DNA of 39,858 nt from IMG/VR virus record IMGVR_UViG_3300042288_000504, positions 1 through 39,858 of that record; one strand, 5' to 3'. This DNA comes from a virus. The translations under genes and the position numbers were made by a program. Positions 14,155-22,935 of this stretch are shown here, in pieces (the stretch's first letter is position 1; each line of letters begins with the position of its first letter). Below the pieces are notes generated by a model, which made no database searches, was not told the DNA's origin, and saw only the letters and a program-made list of their open reading frames with translations.

Positions 14155-14253
14155 GGGCAACGTTGACAAGGTCGGCAGGTTGACAGTTGATCCCATCCAC
14201 GCCAATTCGCGCGTCAGTCTTCGCGCGAGGTTGGCAGGTTGGCAGCTTGGCAA
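14039..14253. repeat. 8-bp iterons and A/T-rich stretch: candidate replication origin
   Basis: GAGGTTGGCAGG at 14039; CTAACC/CTCCCAACCTTTCT units at 14081-14108; an A/T- and purine-rich run 14108-14150; GTCGGCAG-GTTGACAG at 14171-14186; and a perfect tandem GTTGGCAG-GTTGGCAG-CTTGGCAA at 14230-14253. Iterons next to an A/T-rich tract beside a primase gene are a classical origin layout. The non-coding part is 14155-14288. Confidence 0.55.
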
Positions 14254-14288
14254 TAGGGGAATGACTCCGCTCCGCCTACCCTTGGGCC

Positions 14289-14978
14289 ATGGCCATCACC
14301 CTTGAGATCGATCAGCAGGGCCTGCAGCAGGCGTCGCGATGGTCTGCTGCCGTCGCCAAGCAACTGCCCTTTGCTACCTCCGTCGCGCTTAACGACGTGG
14401 CCTTCAAGGCGCGGCAATCGCTCAACGGCGCAACACGCCAATATTTCCAGTCACCCGTCAAGTTCACCCAGTCCGCCTTCCTCGTCCAGAAGTCAAAGAA
14501 GGCCGACCTCACCGCCTACGTCTTCGCCAACAACCAAGAGGGCCGCAACCGTGCTCGCTACCTCCGCTATGGCATCCAAGGCGGATCACGTGTAGCCAAG
14601 GGCTTTGAGCGCTACTTCGCTGGCGCTGACAACGACGGCACCATCCCCCCGGGCACCGCCCTGGTACCCACCTCCCTGGTTAAGACCACAGACGCAGGCA
14701 ACGTCAGCCTCGCGACCCTGCGATCCATTAGCAAAGGATTGAGCACCACCAACAAGCGCGGCGGATTCTTCGTTGGCACACCAAAGGGCGGCAACAGACC
14801 GCCTGGCATCTATCGCCGCTCACGCGAGCAGCTGTTCCCCTACTTCATCGCAGCATCAGCAGCACCGCGCTACACAGGCCGCTTCCCCATTCAAGACATC
14901 GGCGAGAAGATCGTGCAGCGCAACTTCAATCAACTGCTCAGTGCTGCGCTCGACAAAGCCATCGCGACCGCGCGATGA
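14289..14978 (+). CDS. Minor tail protein Z-like protein (229 aa)
   Basis: The sequence follows the prophage GpZ-like pattern I know: PFATSVALNDVAFKARQSL, FQSPVKFTQSAFLVQK, a middle stretch with RYLRYGIQGGSRVAKGFERY, then GGFFVGTPKGGNRPPGIYRR and a C-terminal RFPIQDIGEKIVQRNFN. Such proteins are thought to act in tail completion. Its place upstream of the terminase genes rather than in the tail module is odd. Separated from the late operon by a hairpin and an operator-like dyad. Confidence 0.62.
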   Translation: MAITLEIDQQGLQQASRWSAAVAKQLPFATSVALNDVAFKARQSLNGATRQYFQSPVKFTQSAFLVQKSKKADLTAYVFANNQEGRNRARYLRYGIQGGSRVAKGFERYFAGADNDGTIPPGTALVPTSLVKTTDAGNVSLATLRSISKGLSTTNKRGGFFVGTPKGGNRPPGIYRRSREQLFPYFIAASAAPRYTGRFPIQDIGEKIVQRNFNQLLSAALDKAIATAR

Positions 14979-15063
14979 CACGAACGGGTCCTTCCACACT
15001 CAACTCATATGGGTCATTCGTTCGCACCCGCTTTAGCTAGCGTCAGAGCCCGAACCTCTCAAA

Positions 15064-15080
15064 CCCTTGCAGCGCAAGGG
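15064..15080 (+). terminator. Hairpin after GpZ-like gene
   Basis: CCCTTGC-AGC-GCAAGGG, a perfect 7-bp stem and 3-base loop, about 85 bases after the stop. No T-run follows, so termination strength is uncertain. The surrounding 14979-15160 is otherwise non-coding and could also hold the packaging (cos) site. Confidence 0.45.
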
Positions 15081-15113
15081 ATCTCATCAATCTTACCCCT
15101 TTCCCAGTTTGAG

Positions 15114-15140
15114 AGTTCAATAACTGCATAGTATTGAACT
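15114..15140. promoter_or_regulatory. 9-bp inverted repeat upstream of the late operon
   Basis: AGTTCAATA (15114-15122) and TATTGAACT (15132-15140) are perfect inverted repeats separated by 9 bases, followed directly by another GAACT half-site. It ends 20 bases before the small terminase start and overlaps a weak TTGAGA...TATTGA promoter. Centre-to-centre spacing near two helical turns fits an operator for a dimeric HTH regulator. Confidence 0.6.
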
Positions 15141-15160
15141 GAACTAGGAGTGTTTAAGGA

Positions 15161-15694
15161 TTGCTAGTCACGTTTAGTGAGTTTGCAGCGATCAAAGGAT
15201 GCGCGAAGGGCACTGTGACAGCAGCGAGCAAAGCGCGGATCGCTGCAGCAGTGGTGGAGAAGGACGGCAAGCGCTGGTTGGATCGTGATCTGGCGATCGA
15301 GCTATGGGACAAGAACACCAGAGCAACGCACAACAGCAAGGTGCGGCAAGCCGATCCGATCGTGCCACCACCACGTGACGCGGCTGAGCTGAAGAAGCGT
15401 GTGCAGGGTCTACCGGATGATGCGATCCCGGACCTGAATGAGAGCAGGGCGCGACGTGAGCACTATCAGGCGGAGCTGGCGAAGCTGCAGGTGACGCAGC
15501 AGCGCGGCGAGCTGGTGCCTGCTGATGAGGTGAAGAAGGAGGCGTTTAAGGTTGGCCGCGGCGTGCGGGAAGCATTGGCGAATTTGGCGGATCGGTTGAG
15601 CCACCAGTTGGCTGGTGAGACGGATCCGACCGTGATCCATCAGGTGCTGACGCAGGAGCACCGTGCAGCGCTGGTGGAGCTGTGCAATGAATAG
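15161..15694 (+). CDS. Terminase small subunit, Nu1-like (177 aa)
   Basis: Starts with TTG at 15161, 10 bases after TAGGAG. The N-terminal HTH (VTFSEFAAIKGCAKGTVTAA) and following LDRDLAIELW resemble the winged-HTH of lambda gpNu1. A central acidic/basic linker is followed by a helical oligomerisation region (REHYQAELAKLQVTQQRGEL) and VGRGVREALANLADRLSHQL, also typical. It recognises the packaging site on DNA. It overlaps the large subunit by 8 bases. Confidence 0.8.
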   Translation: MLVTFSEFAAIKGCAKGTVTAASKARIAAAVVEKDGKRWLDRDLAIELWDKNTRATHNSKVRQADPIVPPPRDAAELKKRVQGLPDDAIPDLNESRARREHYQAELAKLQVTQQRGELVPADEVKKEAFKVGRGVREALANLADRLSHQLAGETDPTVIHQVLTQEHRAALVELCNE

Positions 15695-17549
15695 CGCTTG
15701 GCGTGATGGGTTCTTCGATGGGCTGCGGCCTGAGCAGCCGCTAACGGTGAGCGAGTGGGCTGATCGGTATCGGCGACTGAGTAGCAAGGCAAGCGCGGAG
15801 CCGGGGCCGTGGCGCACCGATCGCACGCCGTACCTGCGCGAGCCGATGGACTGCCTGAGCAGCGAGAGCACGGTGCAGCGGGTGGTGATGATGTTCGCGG
15901 CGCAGACGGGTAAGACAGAGGCCGGCAGCAACTGGCTGGGCTACGTGATCGACCATGCACCAGGCCCGATGCTGTGCGTGCAGCCGACGGTGGAGATGGC
16001 GAAGCGGCTGAGCAAGCAGCGGCTGGAGAGCATGATCACGGAGACGCCGTGTCTGGCGGAGAAGATTGCACCTGCAAGGGCGCGGGACTCCGGCAACACG
16101 ATGTTCAGCAAGGAGTTCAGCGGCGGCATCATGCTGCTGACCGGAGCCAATAGCGCGACGGGTTTGCGATCAGCGCCTTGTCGGTACCTGTTCTGCGATG
16201 AGGTGGACGGCTTTCCTAGTGATGTGGACGGCGAGGGCGACCCGGTTGCGCTGGCGGAGCGCAGGACGACGACGTTTGCGCGGCGGAAGATCCTGCTGAC
16301 CAGCACACCAACCGTGAAGGACTTCAGTCGGATCGAGGCGGAGTATCTGCGCAGCGATCAGCGGCGGTTCTATGTGCCATGCCCGAAGTGCGGCGCAATG
16401 GAATGGCTGAAATGGGGGCAGTTGAAGTGGGATGAGCGCAAGCCGGAGACGGTGCGCTATCAGTGCGAGCACTGCAGCGAGCGATTCGAGGAGCTGCACA
16501 AGCCGGCCATGCTGCGTGCTGGTGAATGGCGTGCAACGGCACCGGCAGGTAATGGCCGAACGGCTGGCTTCCAGCTGAGCGGGCTCTACAGCCCATTGGG
16601 GTGGTGCAGCTGGGAGCAGCTGGTGGATGATTTCCTACGTGCCAAGGGCGATGCACCGGCGCTTAAGGCGTTCGTGAACACGCGATTGGCGGAGACATGG
16701 GAGGAGGACTATGCGGCGAAGATCAGCGCCGATGGATTGATGGAACGCCGGCTCGCGTATCGCAGTGGGCTGTGCCCTGCTGGTGTGGTGCTGCTCACTG
16801 CTGGCGTTGACGTGCAGGACAACCGGTTGGCGGTGACGGTCTGGGGATGGGGTGAAGGCGAGACGGGCTGGATGATCTGGCATCAGGAGCTGATGGGTGA
16901 CCCGACGCAGACGGAGGTATGGGGGCAGCTGGATCAGGTGCTGGCAACTGAGTGGGACACGGAGAACGGCAAGACGCTGAAGGTCGCGCAGATGGCTGTG
17001 GACTCTGGCGGCCACTGCACCCATGAGGTGTACCGCTACGTGCGCGACCGCGTGGGTCAGGGCGTGGTAGCGATCAAGGGCAGCAGCAGACGCAACAGCC
17101 CAGCCGTTGGCAAGGGCAGCAAGGTTGACGTCAACTGGCGTGGCAAGGTGCTGAAGCGTGGCGTGACGCTGTATCAGCTGGGCACCGACACGATCAAGAC
17201 GACGCTGTTCGGCCGGCTGCGCCACAACCAACAGGCTGGCGGGTTGAACTTCGGCATGGCTGCTGATGATGAATACTTCAGGCAGGTGACCAGCGAACGG
17301 CAGGCGTTGCGATACCACCGAGGGTTTCCGATCCGTGAGTGGGTGAAGAAGGCAGGTGATCGAAACGAGGCGCTTGATTGCATGGTCTATGCCTATGCGG
17401 CGATGTTGTTGTTTGGCCGGAGGATGAATCAGGCGACGATGTGGGATCAGTTAAGAGTGCAGCTAGAGGAGGGCAAGAGATCACCGCTAAGATCGAGGAA
17501 GCAACAACCGCCCGCTGCGGTTGGGCCAGGATTCGTCGGCAACTGGTAG
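15687..17549 (+). CDS. Terminase large subunit, GpA family (620 aa)
   Basis: Start chosen at ATG 15687, just before the small-subunit stop. Lambda GpA-type features: LTVSEWADRYRRLSS early, P-loop AAQTGKTE (residues 71-78), RYLFCDEVDGFP (Walker B), SAPTVKD-like STPTVKDFSRI coupling motif, zinc-binding CPKC...CEHC in the middle, and GVDVQDNRLAVTVWGW plus DCMVYAYAA in the nuclease half. It cuts concatemers and powers DNA into the prohead. First large gene of the late operon. Confidence 0.95.
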   Translation: MNSAWRDGFFDGLRPEQPLTVSEWADRYRRLSSKASAEPGPWRTDRTPYLREPMDCLSSESTVQRVVMMFAAQTGKTEAGSNWLGYVIDHAPGPMLCVQPTVEMAKRLSKQRLESMITETPCLAEKIAPARARDSGNTMFSKEFSGGIMLLTGANSATGLRSAPCRYLFCDEVDGFPSDVDGEGDPVALAERRTTTFARRKILLTSTPTVKDFSRIEAEYLRSDQRRFYVPCPKCGAMEWLKWGQLKWDERKPETVRYQCEHCSERFEELHKPAMLRAGEWRATAPAGNGRTAGFQLSGLYSPLGWCSWEQLVDDFLRAKGDAPALKAFVNTRLAETWEEDYAAKISADGLMERRLAYRSGLCPAGVVLLTAGVDVQDNRLAVTVWGWGEGETGWMIWHQELMGDPTQTEVWGQLDQVLATEWDTENGKTLKVAQMAVDSGGHCTHEVYRYVRDRVGQGVVAIKGSSRRNSPAVGKGSKVDVNWRGKVLKRGVTLYQLGTDTIKTTLFGRLRHNQQAGGLNFGMAADDEYFRQVTSERQALRYHRGFPIREWVKKAGDRNEALDCMVYAYAAMLLFGRRMNQATMWDQLRVQLEEGKRSPLRSRKQQPPAAVGPGFVGNW

Positions 17550-17552
17550 ACC

Positions 17553-18119
17553 GTGAACATCCCCGCGACAATCAGGGCAGGCGACACGATCCAGTGGCGT
17601 GACATTGAGGGCGTCGATAATCTCGGCAATGCGATCAGCAGCGCCGACTACACGCTGACCTACTGGCTGAGATATAACGCGGCCAGCGAGGGTGCGTCAG
17701 TGGTCGGCACGGCGTACGGCACCGGGTGGCAGTTCACCATCGCGGCCAATGTCAGCAGCGGATTTGATGCTGGCACGTGGTACTGGCAGGCGATCGCCAG
17801 CAAGACTGGATCAGTGGTCACGCTTGGAGCTGGCCAGCTGACCGTTGATGCGGTGCTGTCCTATGCCGGCACACCGGGTGCATTTGATGGGCGCACGCAG
17901 GCCCAGATCGATCTTGATGCGGTGCAGGCTGCGATCCGCACGATCGTTAGCGGCGGCGCTAAGCAGTACACAATCGGCAGCCGGAGCTTCACCAAGATTG
18001 ATTTGAGTGAACTGATGGAGCGCGAAAGTAGGCTGAAGGCTGAGGTGAAGCGTGAACAGATGGCAAGCCTGATCGCTAATGGTCAAGGCAACCCGCACAA
18101 TCTGTTCGTGAGGTTCTGA
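17553..18119 (+). CDS. gpW-like head-tail joining protein with N-terminal beta domain (188 aa)
   Basis: GTG start at 17553, 3 bases after terL. The last 50 residues (YTIGSRSFTKIDLSELMERE followed by a basic helix) resemble lambda gpW-type connector proteins ('r...f..adl..L...i..le'). The first 120 residues form an immunoglobulin-like beta domain (TYWLRYNAASEGASVVGTAY, GTWYWQAIAS), which lambda gpW lacks. The position between terminase and portal is that of lambda gene W. Confidence 0.65.
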   Translation: MNIPATIRAGDTIQWRDIEGVDNLGNAISSADYTLTYWLRYNAASEGASVVGTAYGTGWQFTIAANVSSGFDAGTWYWQAIASKTGSVVTLGAGQLTVDAVLSYAGTPGAFDGRTQAQIDLDAVQAAIRTIVSGGAKQYTIGSRSFTKIDLSELMERESRLKAEVKREQMASLIANGQGNPHNLFVRF

Positions 18120-19696
18120 TGGGATTGCGCACGCGGCTGTTCAAGGCAATGGGGTTTGAGCCGGTACGACCCCAGCGGCGTGCGTATCAGGGTGCGCGTG
18201 TCAGCAGGTTGACGGCTGACTGGGTGACCAGTGGCACCAGCGCCGACAGCGAAATTAAGAGCAGCTTCAAGGCGTTGCGCAATCGTGCGCGGCAGCTGTG
18301 CCGCGATAACGACTATGCGCGGCAGGCATTACGGGCGATCCAGAACAACGTGATCGGTCATGGCATCCGCCATCAGGGGCAGGTGCGGATGCTCCGTGGT
18401 GGCCGATTGGATGAGGCGATCAACGGCCAGATTCATGAGGCATGGGAGAAGTGGATGCACAAGAGCCGCTGTGATGTAAGCGGCATCCTTGGATTCCATG
18501 ACATCGAGCGGCTGCTGGTGCGCAGCATGGCGGAGAGCGGTGAAGTGTTTGTGCGGATGATCCGCCGGCCGTTCGGCGATAGCAAGGTGCCGTTTGCGTT
18601 GCAGGTGCTCGAGGCTGATTACCTGATCGACGACGACATCCCGCAGGCTGCTGAAGGCAACACCGTGCGGATGGGCATCGAGGTGGATGGCTACCTGCGG
18701 CCGCAGGCTTACCACTTCTACGCGAACCACCCTGGCGACACCTATGCCGGCAACCCGCGCACCAACGGCCGCCGTGTGCGTGTTCCTGCTGATGAGGTGA
18801 TCCATCTGTTCCTGCCGGAGCGGCCGGGGCAGACGCGTGGTGTGACGTGGTTCGCGTCAGCGCTGATGCGGCTGCACATGCTGCAGGGCTACGAAGAGGC
18901 GGAGGTGGTGCGCGCTCGTGCAAGCTCCGCGCTGATGGGCTTCATCAGCAGTCCTGAGGGCGAGCTGATCGGTGATGAGGTTTACGAGGGCGACCGGGTG
19001 AGCGAGTTCACGCCCGGTGTGTTCAAGTATCTGGCTCCTGGCGAGTCGGTATCGGTGCCGGATCTGAACGCACCTGATGGGCAGCTGGAACCGTTCACCC
19101 GTTCGATGCTGCGTGCTGTGGCGGCTGGCGTTGGCGTCAGCTTCGAGAGCATCAGCAAGAACTTCTCAGAGAGCAACTACAGCAGCAGCCGGCTGAGCCT
19201 GCTAGAGGAGCGCGACACGTACCGCGTGCTGCAGCGCTACATGGTGGAGAACTTCCACCAGCAGGTGTTTGAGGCATGGCTTGACATGGCCGTGCTGAGC
19301 GGCACGCTGAATCTGCCTGGCTATGAGACCAACCCGGATCGCTACCGCGCCAGCCGGTGGGTGCCGCGCAGCTGGGAGTGGGTGGACCCGCAGCGTGAGG
19401 TGGATGCCTACAAGACCGCGGTGCGATGTGGCTTCAAGACGCTGGGCCAGGTGATCGCTGAGCAGGGCGGCGATCTTGATGATGTGCTGGTGGCGCGTCA
19501 GGCGGAGCTGGCCATGCTCGATGAGATGGACATCGTGACGGACACCGATCCGAGCGAGGTAAGCGGCGCTGGTCTGACACAGGTAAGACCATCAGGATCC
19601 ATTGATCCCTTTGGCGATACCGACCCACCGATGGAAGAAGAGGAATACGAAGAAGAATCAGTCCTAGAGGATCCAACTGAGGCGCGTGAGGACTGA
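18119..19696 (+). CDS. Portal protein, lambda gpB family (525 aa)
   Basis: Typical lambda-type portal: SEIKSSFKALRNRARQLCRD, NDYARQALRAIQNNVIGHGI, RSMAESGEVFVRMI, EADYLIDDDI, VIHLFLPERPGQTRGVTWFA and an acidic C-terminal tail (MEEEEYEEES). The portal dodecamer is the DNA gateway at the capsid vertex. It overlaps the preceding stop and the following start by one to a few bases, as expected in a late operon. Confidence 0.95.
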   Translation: MGLRTRLFKAMGFEPVRPQRRAYQGARVSRLTADWVTSGTSADSEIKSSFKALRNRARQLCRDNDYARQALRAIQNNVIGHGIRHQGQVRMLRGGRLDEAINGQIHEAWEKWMHKSRCDVSGILGFHDIERLLVRSMAESGEVFVRMIRRPFGDSKVPFALQVLEADYLIDDDIPQAAEGNTVRMGIEVDGYLRPQAYHFYANHPGDTYAGNPRTNGRRVRVPADEVIHLFLPERPGQTRGVTWFASALMRLHMLQGYEEAEVVRARASSALMGFISSPEGELIGDEVYEGDRVSEFTPGVFKYLAPGESVSVPDLNAPDGQLEPFTRSMLRAVAAGVGVSFESISKNFSESNYSSSRLSLLEERDTYRVLQRYMVENFHQQVFEAWLDMAVLSGTLNLPGYETNPDRYRASRWVPRSWEWVDPQREVDAYKTAVRCGFKTLGQVIAEQGGDLDDVLVARQAELAMLDEMDIVTDTDPSEVSGAGLTQVRPSGSIDPFGDTDPPMEEEEYEEESVLEDPTEARED

Positions 19697-22062
19697 TGGC
19701 AATCGTTGCTGGCGAGCAGATCGACCTGATGCCAACTGATGGCATGAGGGAAGAGGCGCAGCGTTACCGCGACTGGAAAGCTGATGGCGAAACTGGCGGC
19801 ACTGAGGTGGCCGCGGCCAGAGCGCGTCAGATCCTGAGCGGTGATGAATTGAGCGCCAACACCGTGATCACGATGGCGGCATGGTTTGCGCGCCATGAGG
19901 TTGACAAGCAGGGCGAGGGCTTCAGCCCTGATGAGGATGGCTATCCATCACCCGGCCGCGTTGCATGGGCAGCATGGGGCGGCGATCCCGGTCAGAGTTG
20001 GGCTAACGCAAAGGCCGATAGAATCAAGGCATTGCAGGATAGAAAGATGGAAGAGGCGCGGCCTTATCCAAATGAGCACGCTGCCCGCATGACTGATCCC
20101 GATCAGTACGACGAACTGCGCCGTGAGAACAACGCTGGCGGTGAAGGCGTTGATTTTATCTATGGCATCAAGGAAGGCGAGAGCGAGATTCAAGCAGTGC
20201 GGTTCGATGCGCAGCAGTTCACGCCTGACGAGGCGCGGCAATGGCTGGCTGATAACGAGATGGATCCCATCATGTTTGAGGAGGCCACCGGCGAGGAGCG
20301 CACCATGCCTGGCATTGGCCGCCACCAGCGCGCTGAGCTCACCACCTTCGATGAGGTGGAGGATCGCACCTATGAGTTTCCTTTCAGCTCTGAGTTTCCT
20401 GTTGCCCGTTACTTCGGCAACGAGATTCTGAGCCATGACATCAAGGCTGCTGACCTCAGCCGTTTGAACGATGGCGCACCGCTGCTGTTCAACCACAACC
20501 CTGATCGCGTGATCGGTGTTGTTGAACGCGCCTATATCGATGGCAAGAAACGACGTGGTTACGCTCGAGTGCGGTTCAGCCGCAACCCATTCGCTCAGGA
20601 AGTCTTGAGCGATGTCAAGGATGGCGTTCTACGAAACGTCTCCTTTGGTTACTCCATTGACAAAATGGAGGAACGCGGCAGCGGCGACTTTGTTGCTACT
20701 GCCTGGTCTCCTTATGAGGTTTCGGTTGTGTCGGTGCCGGCTGATCCCGGCGTCGGCATTGGCCGAGCCCTTGAGGCCGAGTCCGCTGCTCCGGCAGCAC
20801 CAACACCCGATCCCATTCCTTCAATGGAAAACACCACCACTGATCTGGCCGTGGTGCGGGCCGAAGCCGCTGAGGCTGAGCGCTCCCGCATCGCTGGCAT
20901 TTCTGCACTGTGCGACAAGCACAACATGGCCGACCTCGGCCGCCAGCTGATCGAGTCTGGTCGTTCTATCGACGAGGCCCGCGCTGCTGTGCTCGACAAA
21001 CTCGACATCAAACAGGAGCCTGTGACCATGAGCGCCGCTGAAATCGGCCTCACCGAGAAGGAGAGCCGTAGCTTCTCCTTCCTGCGTGCCATCAACTATC
21101 TCGCCAACCCGACCGATCGCTCGGCTCGTGATGCTGCTGCATTCGAGATCGAGGCATCTGATGCTGCTGCTGCCAAGCTCGGCCGCCAGTCCCGTGGCAT
21201 CACCATTCCTCAGGATGTGCTGCGCCGTGATCTGACCGTTGGCGCTGCAACCGCTGGCGGCAACCTGGTGGCCACTGAGCTTGATGCCGGCAGCTTCATT
21301 GATCTGCTGCGCAATGCATCCGCTCTGGACCAAGCTGGCGCCACCGTGCTGACCGGCTTGACCGGTAACGTCGCCATCCCCCGCCAGTCCGGTGCTGGTA
21401 CCGCTTACTGGGTGGCTGAATCCGGCTCGCCTACCGAGAGCCAGCAGACCGTCGATCAGGTCAGCCTGACCCCCAAGACTGTTGCGGCCTTCACCGACTA
21501 CAGCCGTCGCCTGATGATCCAGTCCTCCATCGATGTGGAGAACATGGTGCGCAGCGATCTGGCTCGTGTGCTGGCACTCAAGATCGATCTGGCTGGCCTC
21601 TATGGCACTGGCTCCAACGGTGAGCCCCTCGGCCTGAAGCTGACCACCGGCATCGGCACCGAGAACTTCGCCGCCACTATCCCCACCTTCGCTGAGGTGG
21701 TGGCACTGGAGAGCGACGTGGCAACCGCCAACGCACTGCTCGGCAGCCCCGTCTACCTGATGAACGCTGCTATGCGCGGCGGTCTCAAGACCAAGGCCAA
21801 GGACGCAGGTTCCGGCCTGTTCGTCATGGAAGGCAACGAGGTGAACGGCTACCGCGGTGTGCTGTCCAACCAAGTTGAATCTGGTGATCTGTGGTTCGGC
21901 AACTTTGCTGATCTGATCATCGGCTACTTCTCTGGCCTGGATCTGATGGTTGATCCCTACACCCACAGCACCTCCGGCACCGTCCGCGTGGTTGCAATGC
22001 AGGATGTGGACATCGCCGTTCGCCACCCTGAATCCTTCAGCCGCGGCAACGACACCCTCTGA
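19696..22062 (+). CDS. Prohead protease - HK97-type major capsid fusion (788 aa)
   Basis: Residues 1-205 contain two accessory segments (HEVDKQGEGFSPDEDGYPSP; AVRFDAQQFTPDEARQWLAD). Residues 215-365 are an HK97-family prohead protease with a probable triad His267 (LLFNHN), Ser316 (RNVSFGY) and Glu341 (PYEVSVV). Residues 377-440 are a helical delta/scaffold-like region, and 445-788 are an HK97 capsid (ATELDAGSFIDLLRNASALD, VAIPRQSGAGTAYWVAESGS). An internal ATG at 21028 preceded by AGGAG at 9 bases could start the capsid part alone. Confidence 0.92.
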   Translation: MAIVAGEQIDLMPTDGMREEAQRYRDWKADGETGGTEVAAARARQILSGDELSANTVITMAAWFARHEVDKQGEGFSPDEDGYPSPGRVAWAAWGGDPGQSWANAKADRIKALQDRKMEEARPYPNEHAARMTDPDQYDELRRENNAGGEGVDFIYGIKEGESEIQAVRFDAQQFTPDEARQWLADNEMDPIMFEEATGEERTMPGIGRHQRAELTTFDEVEDRTYEFPFSSEFPVARYFGNEILSHDIKAADLSRLNDGAPLLFNHNPDRVIGVVERAYIDGKKRRGYARVRFSRNPFAQEVLSDVKDGVLRNVSFGYSIDKMEERGSGDFVATAWSPYEVSVVSVPADPGVGIGRALEAESAAPAAPTPDPIPSMENTTTDLAVVRAEAAEAERSRIAGISALCDKHNMADLGRQLIESGRSIDEARAAVLDKLDIKQEPVTMSAAEIGLTEKESRSFSFLRAINYLANPTDRSARDAAAFEIEASDAAAAKLGRQSRGITIPQDVLRRDLTVGAATAGGNLVATELDAGSFIDLLRNASALDQAGATVLTGLTGNVAIPRQSGAGTAYWVAESGSPTESQQTVDQVSLTPKTVAAFTDYSRRLMIQSSIDVENMVRSDLARVLALKIDLAGLYGTGSNGEPLGLKLTTGIGTENFAATIPTFAEVVALESDVATANALLGSPVYLMNAAMRGGLKTKAKDAGSGLFVMEGNEVNGYRGVLSNQVESGDLWFGNFADLIIGYFSGLDLMVDPYTHSTSGTVRVVAMQDVDIAVRHPESFSRGNDTL

Positions 22063-22064
22063 TC

Positions 22065-22271
22065 ATGTTGATCAAGGTCCTACGGCAAACGATGCTGGCG
22101 GGCCGGGTCGTCAAAGTTGGGGAAGTCCTTGAGGCTTCCTCCTCTGACGCCAAGCTTTTGATCGGTATCGGCAAAGCGATTGAGACAACTGCCGCAGTGG
22201 CAGATCTGGTTGAGACCATTGATCAACCCATACCAAAACCACCATCCCCCCGACGGAGGACTAAGCAATGA
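22065..22271 (+). CDS. Small head-region protein (68 aa)
   Basis: Begins MLIKVLRQTMLAGRVVKVGE with a compact SH3-like first half (VLEASSSDAKLLIGIGKA) and a basic proline-rich tail (PIPKPPSPRRRTKQ). Short proteins of this kind commonly follow capsid genes in siphoviruses; function not known. Four-base overlap with the next gene; ribosome binding site CCGACGGAGG for that gene lies inside it. Confidence 0.65.
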   Translation: MLIKVLRQTMLAGRVVKVGEVLEASSSDAKLLIGIGKAIETTAAVADLVETIDQPIPKPPSPRRRTKQ

Positions 22272-22657
22272 CCATCCACAACCTCGGTTCCAAGACCGAC
22301 CTGTTGAGCATCCACAACAACGCAGTGGTGTCCGCCACCGGCGCTGGCACCCCCGCCAACGTTGATCTGGTGGATTACGAAGGTGATGTCGCCTTCATCA
22401 TTGATGCTGCTGCCGCTGGCTCTGGCGTCACCCTGACCGCCAAGATCCAACACAGCAACACCACCACTGCCGGTGATTTCGTTGATGTGACCGGTGGCGG
22501 CTTCACTGCTGCTGCTGCTAACACCGCATTCCGTCAGAAGATCTACCTGGACAGCAACGACCTGCGTCGTTATGTTCGCGTGCTCTTCACCGTGACCGGT
22601 GGCAGCGGCACCGGTGCTGTGTCGGTGCAGGCCCTCGGCTCCAAGAAGTACAGCTGA
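22268..22657 (+). CDS. Probable head decoration/structural protein (129 aa)
   Basis: A beta-rich protein, starting MTIHNLGSKTDLLSIHNNAV and with DYEGDVAFIIDAAAAGSG, AKIQHSNTTTAGDFVDV and LRRYVRVLFTVTGGSGTGAV. This matches small phage virion proteins found after capsid genes in many siphoviruses, usually annotated only as structural. Well-placed GGAGG ribosome binding site 9 bases before ATG 22268. Confidence 0.65.
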   Translation: MTIHNLGSKTDLLSIHNNAVVSATGAGTPANVDLVDYEGDVAFIIDAAAAGSGVTLTAKIQHSNTTTAGDFVDVTGGGFTAAAANTAFRQKIYLDSNDLRRYVRVLFTVTGGSGTGAVSVQALGSKKYS

Positions 22658-22935
22658 TGGCACTCACGGAAGATCTGGACATCTTCCTGGCAGACTTCGG
22701 CGTCAGCTGCACAGCTGGCGCCGTTACTGCACTGGGTATCTTGGATATGCCGAGCCAGGTGCTGGCTGATGGCATGGTGATGAGCACTGACTACACACTG
22801 ACGGCTAAGGCGTCCGATTTCGGGAACCTGAGCCGTGGCAGTTCAATCTCTGTTGCGACGGTCGCCTACACCGTGCGTGATGTGATGCTGCTAGATGATG
22901 GCAAGTTTGTTCAGATTGGGCTTCAGAAGACATGA
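22657..22935 (+). CDS. Head-tail connector, FII-like (92 aa)
   Basis: MALTEDLDIFLADFGVSCTA through a C-terminal DVMLLDDGKFVQIGLQKT: short, beta-rich, starting with a hydrophobic helix and ending in a strand reporting an amount-like loop, as in the lambda gpFII/head-tail attachment family ('f.d.Fgv.v......g.fd......d'). It seals the filled head for tail joining. Overlaps neighbours by one and four bases. Confidence 0.62.
   Translation: MALTEDLDIFLADFGVSCTAGAVTALGILDMPSQVLADGMVMSTDYTLTAKASDFGNLSRGSSISVATVAYTVRDVMLLDDGKFVQIGLQKT

Noticed and set aside
16635-17318. A 227-residue antisense open frame within the large terminase gene
   Set aside because: Long antisense frames are expected in GC-rich coding DNA; the terminase motifs lie in the other frame.
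20821-22026. A 401-residue open frame antisense to the major capsid gene
   Set aside because: It mirrors the codon bias of the capsid gene on the opposite strand, has no start context and no recognisable family, while the capsid frame is certain.
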